Assembly (NCBI GenBank): GCA_945870465.1 | Contig: CAMBSS010000189.1 | Location: 1 to 7,475 of the forward strand | Reading direction: 5' to 3' | DNA length: 7,475 nucleotides | Source: Bordetella parapertussis | Lineage (GTDB): Bacteria > Pseudomonadota > Gammaproteobacteria > Burkholderiales > SG8-41 | Shown: positions 4,550 through 7,475 of the stretch, one piece after another | How positions within the stretch are numbered: the first letter of the stretch is position 1 | Layout: the number at the start of each line of letters is the position of its first letter | Position numbers and translations under genes: made by a program | Notes under the pieces: generated by a model | Told to the model about the DNA's origin: nothing | The model's database searches: none | Seen by the model: the letters and a program-made list of their open reading frames with translations, nothing else

Positions 4550-5485
4550 TTGAAAAAAATTCTGGTTACCGGCGGTGCCGGCTTTCTCGGCTCGCATTTG
4601 TGCGAAAAGCTGCTCGCGGCGGGCGGCGACGTGCTGTGCGTGGACAATTACTTCACCGGCAGCAAGCAGAACCTCGCGCACCTCGCCGCCAACCCCTACT
4701 TCGAGCTGATGCGCCACGACATCACGTTTCCGCTCTACGTCGAAGTCGACCAGATCTACAACCTCGCGTGCCCGGCCTCGCCGGTCCACTACCAGTTCGA
4801 CCCGGTGCAGACGACCAAGACCTCCGTGCATGGCGCAATCAACATGCTGGGGCTTGCCAAGCGCGTCAAGGCGCGCATCCTGCAGGCCTCGACTTCCGAA
4901 GTCTACGGCGACCCGGAAGTCCATCCGCAGACCGAAGACTACCTGGGCCGCGTCAACCCGATCGGCCCGCGCAGCTGTTACGACGAAGGCAAGCGCTGCG
5001 CTGAAACGCTGTTCTTCGATTATCACCGCCAGCACAAGCTCGAAATCAAGGTCGCGCGCATATTTAACACCTACGGTCCGCGCATGCATCCGAACGACGG
5101 CCGCGTGGTGAGCAATTTCATCATGCAGGCGCTGAAGAACGATGACATCACGCTGTATGGCGACGGCCTGCAGACGCGGTCGTTCTGCTATGTCGACGAT
5201 CTCGTCGCCGCACTGGTGAAACTGATGGACAGCGCCGCCGCGTTCACCGGCCCCGTCAACCTCGGCAACCCTGAGGAAGTCTCGATGCGCGCGCTGGCTG
5301 AAAAAATACTTGCGCTGACCGGCTCGAAATCAAAACTCGCCTTCAAGCCGCTGCCGCAGGACGATCCGAAACAGCGCCAGCCGGACATCACGCTCGCGCG
5401 CAAAGAGCTCGGCTGGCAACCGCACACGGCGCTCGACGACGGACTGAAAGAGACGATCCGGTACTTCAGGACGCTTTTAAATTAA
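4550..5485 (+). CDS. uxs: UDP-glucuronate decarboxylase (UDP-xylose synthase)
   Basis: The enzyme converts UDP-glucuronate to UDP-xylose in the cytosol with bound NAD+, supplying xylose for surface polysaccharide. The 311 residues form a complete extended SDR protein. The Rossmann motif [10 protein letters not shown] (7-16) has G8, G11 and G14 as GxxGxx[15 protein letters not shown] (114-127) carries the catalytic T115 and E117, and [14 protein letters not shown] (136-149) carries the YxxxK pair Y144/K148. [10 protein letters not shown] (170-179) and [14 protein letters not shown] (204-217) follow, with RQPDI (276-280) near the end. The HPQTEDY...[15 protein letters not shown] block separates UXS from dTDP-glucose dehydratases and epimerases. 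The start is TTG at 4550, supported by GAGGG 7 nt upstream and by the motif position. No glycosyltransferase lies within the window. No membrane anchor is present. Confidence 0.94.
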   Translation: MKKILVTGGAGFLGSHLCEKLLAAGGDVLCVDNYFTGSKQNLAHLAANPYFELMRHDITFPLYVEVDQIYNLACPASPVHYQFDPVQTTKTSVHGAINMLGLAKRVKARILQASTSEVYGDPEVHPQTEDYLGRVNPIGPRSCYDEGKRCAETLFFDYHRQHKLEIKVARIFNTYGPRMHPNDGRVVSNFIMQALKNDDITLYGDGLQTRSFCYVDDLVAALVKLMDSAAAFTGPVNLGNPEEVSMRALAEKILALTGSKSKLAFKPLPQDDPKQRQPDITLARKELGWQPHTALDDGLKETIRYFRTLLN

Positions 5486-5554
5486 GTGCCCGTGGTTATG
5501 CTGACGCGGCCGGCCGCCAAACCGGCAGCGGCAGCTTTGCACCGATAACTTCCC
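5486..5554 (+). other. Spacer between the decarboxylase and permease genes
   Basis: It contains a perfect 12-bp palindrome, GCGGCCGGCCGC (5506-5517), without a T-run, so it is not a clear terminator. No promoter is obvious and no Shine-Dalgarno lies before the next ATG. Readthrough from the decarboxylase gene is likely. Confidence 0.3.
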
Positions 5555-6793
5555 ATGCCCCGCGCCCTGCGCCATCCCAATTTCGCCCTGTTCGTCAGCG
5601 GTCAGATATTCGCGCTGATCGGCTACTGGCTGCAGCAGATCGCGCTCGCCTGGCTCGTCTATCGCATGACCGGCAGCGCCACACTGCTCGGCGTGCTCGG
5701 CTTCGCGGCCAATCTGCCGATACTGCTGCTGGCGCCGGTTGCCGGCATGTGGTCGGACCGCTTCAACCGTCATCGCATGATGCTCGCCACCCAGGTCCTC
5801 GAAATGCTGCAGGCGATCGTGCTGACGGTGCTGGCGTTCACCGGCGCCATCGAGGTGTGGCACATCATCGCGCTCACGGCGTTTCTCGGCATGTGCGTTG
5901 CCGTCGAACTGCCGGTGCGCCACGCTTACCTGCTTGAACTCGTCAACGGCAAGGAGGATTTGTCGAACGCAGTGGCGACCAACTCGCTGGTCGCCAATTG
6001 CGGCCGCCTGATCGGGCCGGTAGTGGGCGGACTCGTGATCAGCCGTTACAGCGAAGCGACTTGTTTCCTGATCAACGCTTTGAGCTACGTCGCGGTGCTG
6101 ATCGCCTTCGCCTTCATCCGCGTCAAGCCACAGCCCAGCACGGCGGCGCACGCGCCGATGTGGCGCGGACTCGGCGAGGGCGTTGTATACGCGTGGCAAG
6201 TGCTGCCGATCCGGCTGCTGTTGATATTGCTGGCGGCGGTGGCGATCACCGCGGCGCCGTACAACACATTGATGCCGGCCATCGTGCACGAAGCCTTTGC
6301 AGGCGACGCGCAGACCCTGGGTTTCCTGGTTGGCGCGGCGGGCCTGGGTGCCGTCGCCGGCACGCTGCTGCTCAGCATGCGCCGCAACGTGCGCGGACTG
6401 CTCGGCTACATCGTGGCCGCCGCACTGGCGGTGGGCGCCGCGCTGGTGGCGCTATCGCTGTCGCGCTGGCTGCCGCTGTCGATCGCCCTCATGGGCGTGA
6501 TCGGCTTCGGCATCCTGGTCGTCACGGTATCGACCAATATGATCCTGCAAACCATCGTCGATGACGACAAGCGCGGACGCGTGATGAGCCTGTATACCGT
6601 CGCATTTCTCGGCGTCGCACCGCTCGGCGCCCTCGGCGCGGGTATGTTCGCCGACCGCATCGGCGCCACCGTTACGGTATGCGCAGGCGGCGCGGCCTGC
6701 CTCGCGGTCGCCGCCGTCATCGCGCACCGGCTGCCGCTCATCCGTCAGCACATCCGGCCAATCTATGCAAAACTCGGCATCCACCTCGAATGA
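5555..6793 (+). CDS. MFS permease of the DHA3 / MFS_3 type
   Basis: The 412-residue product opens with RHPNFALFVSGQIFALIGYW, the usual start of MFS_3 (PF05977) exporters related to EntS. The motif-A loop is GMWSDRFNRHRMM (64-76). ELPVRHAYLLELV follows near residue 120 and NCGRLIGPVVGGL near 150, both typical of the family. About 12 membrane segments are visible; the C-terminus is short and cytosolic. Such proteins export small molecules, including siderophores and drugs, using the proton gradient; no substrate is evident here. The ATG at 5555 fits the family N-terminus although no Shine-Dalgarno is seen. Its stop overlaps the next start by ATGA, so it is translationally coupled to the thioesterase-like gene. 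Confidence 0.88.
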   Translation: MPRALRHPNFALFVSGQIFALIGYWLQQIALAWLVYRMTGSATLLGVLGFAANLPILLLAPVAGMWSDRFNRHRMMLATQVLEMLQAIVLTVLAFTGAIEVWHIIALTAFLGMCVAVELPVRHAYLLELVNGKEDLSNAVATNSLVANCGRLIGPVVGGLVISRYSEATCFLINALSYVAVLIAFAFIRVKPQPSTAAHAPMWRGLGEGVVYAWQVLPIRLLLILLAAVAITAAPYNTLMPAIVHEAFAGDAQTLGFLVGAAGLGAVAGTLLLSMRRNVRGLLGYIVAAALAVGAALVALSLSRWLPLSIALMGVIGFGILVVTVSTNMILQTIVDDDKRGRVMSLYTVAFLGVAPLGALGAGMFADRIGATVTVCAGGAACLAVAAVIAHRLPLIRQHIRPIYAKLGIHLE

Positions 6794-7475
6794 CTACCAT
6801 GCAACCACCTTACCCTGACGCAGCAGACATCCGCGCGCACGTACTGCGCGGCATCGCCGGCAACCGCACTCCCGGACTGCACTTCCCGGGATTTTTTCTC
6901 GACATTCAATGGCCGGAAGTCGCGGACAAAGCCACGCGCGTCACCATTGCCGACGGCCCGCATTGTCGTGACGCCAACAGCGAGATGGACATCGCGGCAC
7001 TCGCCATCGTCGCCGACACGGCGCTGGCGACTTCAACACGTGTACTGGTATCGCCGGGTGCGCGGCTGGCAACTCTCCACATGCAGATTCAGTTCACCGG
7101 CGAGCCGGCGACCGGCGAAATCACCGCCGATGCGCAACTGCTGGGCTTCAGCAGCGGCTCGGCGCTGCGCCAGTCCATGACGCTGGCGACGCTGCACGCC
7201 AACGGCAAACCGGTCTGTCACGCCAGTGGTGAATTCGTGACTCTCAATCCGCCGCCCGGGGTCACGCTGGCGCCGCTGCCGTGGCAGCGCAACCCGGGGC
7301 AACCGCCGCCGCCGCTGGACGTGAAAGCACTCGATGCGAACGAGCGCCGTATTCTCAAAGCGTGCGATGCCGCGCTCGCCAAAGCGTCCGCGCAGACTTC
7401 CTTCATCCAGCATTTCTGGGGCGGCGCGCCCAAACACACCGCGCACGGCGCCGCCATGCGAGTTGCCATCGGGCC
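6790..7475 (+). CDS. Hotdog-fold acyl-CoA thioesterase-like protein (3' end missing)
   Basis: An open frame runs from ATG 6790 past the window end (228 codons seen, no stop). The first domain (about 15-155) has PaaI-type hotdog features: a central helix region, DIAALAIVADTALAT (67-81), then strands RLATLHMQIQFTG (92-104), GEITADAQLLGFSSGSALRQS (109-129) and KPVCHASGEFVTL (140-152). After a Pro-rich linker (154-176), residues 180-228 look like the start of a second hotdog domain, with FIQHFWG and HGAAMRVAIG, so the full protein may be a tandem hotdog. Such proteins hydrolyse acyl-CoA esters. The expected catalytic acid is not certain; E65 and D67 at the head of the central helix are candidates. 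The start at 6790 overlaps the permease stop (ATGA); an ATG three codons later, at 6799, is equally possible. Confidence 0.8.
   Translation, partial: MTTMQPPYPDAADIRAHVLRGIAGNRTPGLHFPGFFLDIQWPEVADKATRVTIADGPHCRDANSEMDIAALAIVADTALATSTRVLVSPGARLATLHMQIQFTGEPATGEITADAQLLGFSSGSALRQSMTLATLHANGKPVCHASGEFVTLNPPPGVTLAPLPWQRNPGQPPPPLDVKALDANERRILKACDAALAKASAQTSFIQHFWGGAPKHTAHGAAMRVAIG

Noticed and set aside
4536..4553. Five-codon frame ATG...TGA ending on the TTG start of the decarboxylase gene
   Set aside because: AGGAG directly abuts its ATG with no spacing; most likely chance within the leader.
4475..5089. Minus-strand frame opposite the UDP-glucuronate decarboxylase gene
   Set aside because: The enzyme on the plus strand is intact with all catalytic motifs; the antisense frame shows nothing recognisable.
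5498..5548. 16-codon frame just before the MFS_3 permease
   Set aside because: No Shine-Dalgarno and no recognisable content; the 12-bp palindrome inside it explains its composition.
5477..6289. Minus-strand frame opposite the MFS_3 permease (270 codons)
   Set aside because: Gln/Arg/His-rich composition typical of an antisense shadow of a membrane protein.

Overview
The window is GC-rich bacterial DNA with dense genes and short spacers. Gene content and codon use suggest a betaproteobacterium (Burkholderiales or Nitrosomonadales-like). That assignment rests on protein style, not on a marker gene. No rRNA, tRNA, CRISPR array, insertion sequence or integrase was seen.

Left part (1-4400), all on the minus strand, read from right to left: an MFS permease (3261-4400), then a compact signalling cluster. 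The cluster holds a secreted protein of unknown function (2352-3176), an ECF-type sigma factor (1709-2281), a membrane-anchored, proline/alanine-rich anti-sigma-like protein (622-1704), and a 65-residue cysteine-rich protein of the oxidoreductase-like family (428-625) that overlaps the anti-sigma stop codon by GTGA. A regulatory spacer of about 400 bp follows. It has a promoter with perfect -35 and -10 hexamers, a 9-bp inverted repeat around the -35, a terminator-like hairpin with a competing partner strand, and a second weaker promoter. It leads to a gene of which only the first 10 codons are in the window (1-31).

Right part (4550-7475), all on the plus strand: a UDP-glucuronate decarboxylase (UDP-xylose synthase), a DHA3/MFS_3-type permease, and a hotdog-fold thioesterase-like gene that starts on the permease stop codon (ATGA) and runs off the end. 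The two halves diverge from a 149-bp spacer with promoter-like sites facing both ways.

The most unusual content is the sigma/anti-sigma/secreted-protein/Cys-rich-protein cluster and the dyad elements at its junctions. These are a nested 15-bp hairpin before the secreted-protein gene, a terminator-like hairpin on that gene's stop codon, and three copies of GCAACCCG just before a sigma gene that lacks a Shine-Dalgarno sequence. I infer a self-regulated envelope or redox stress circuit; the signal and regulon cannot be read from this window.
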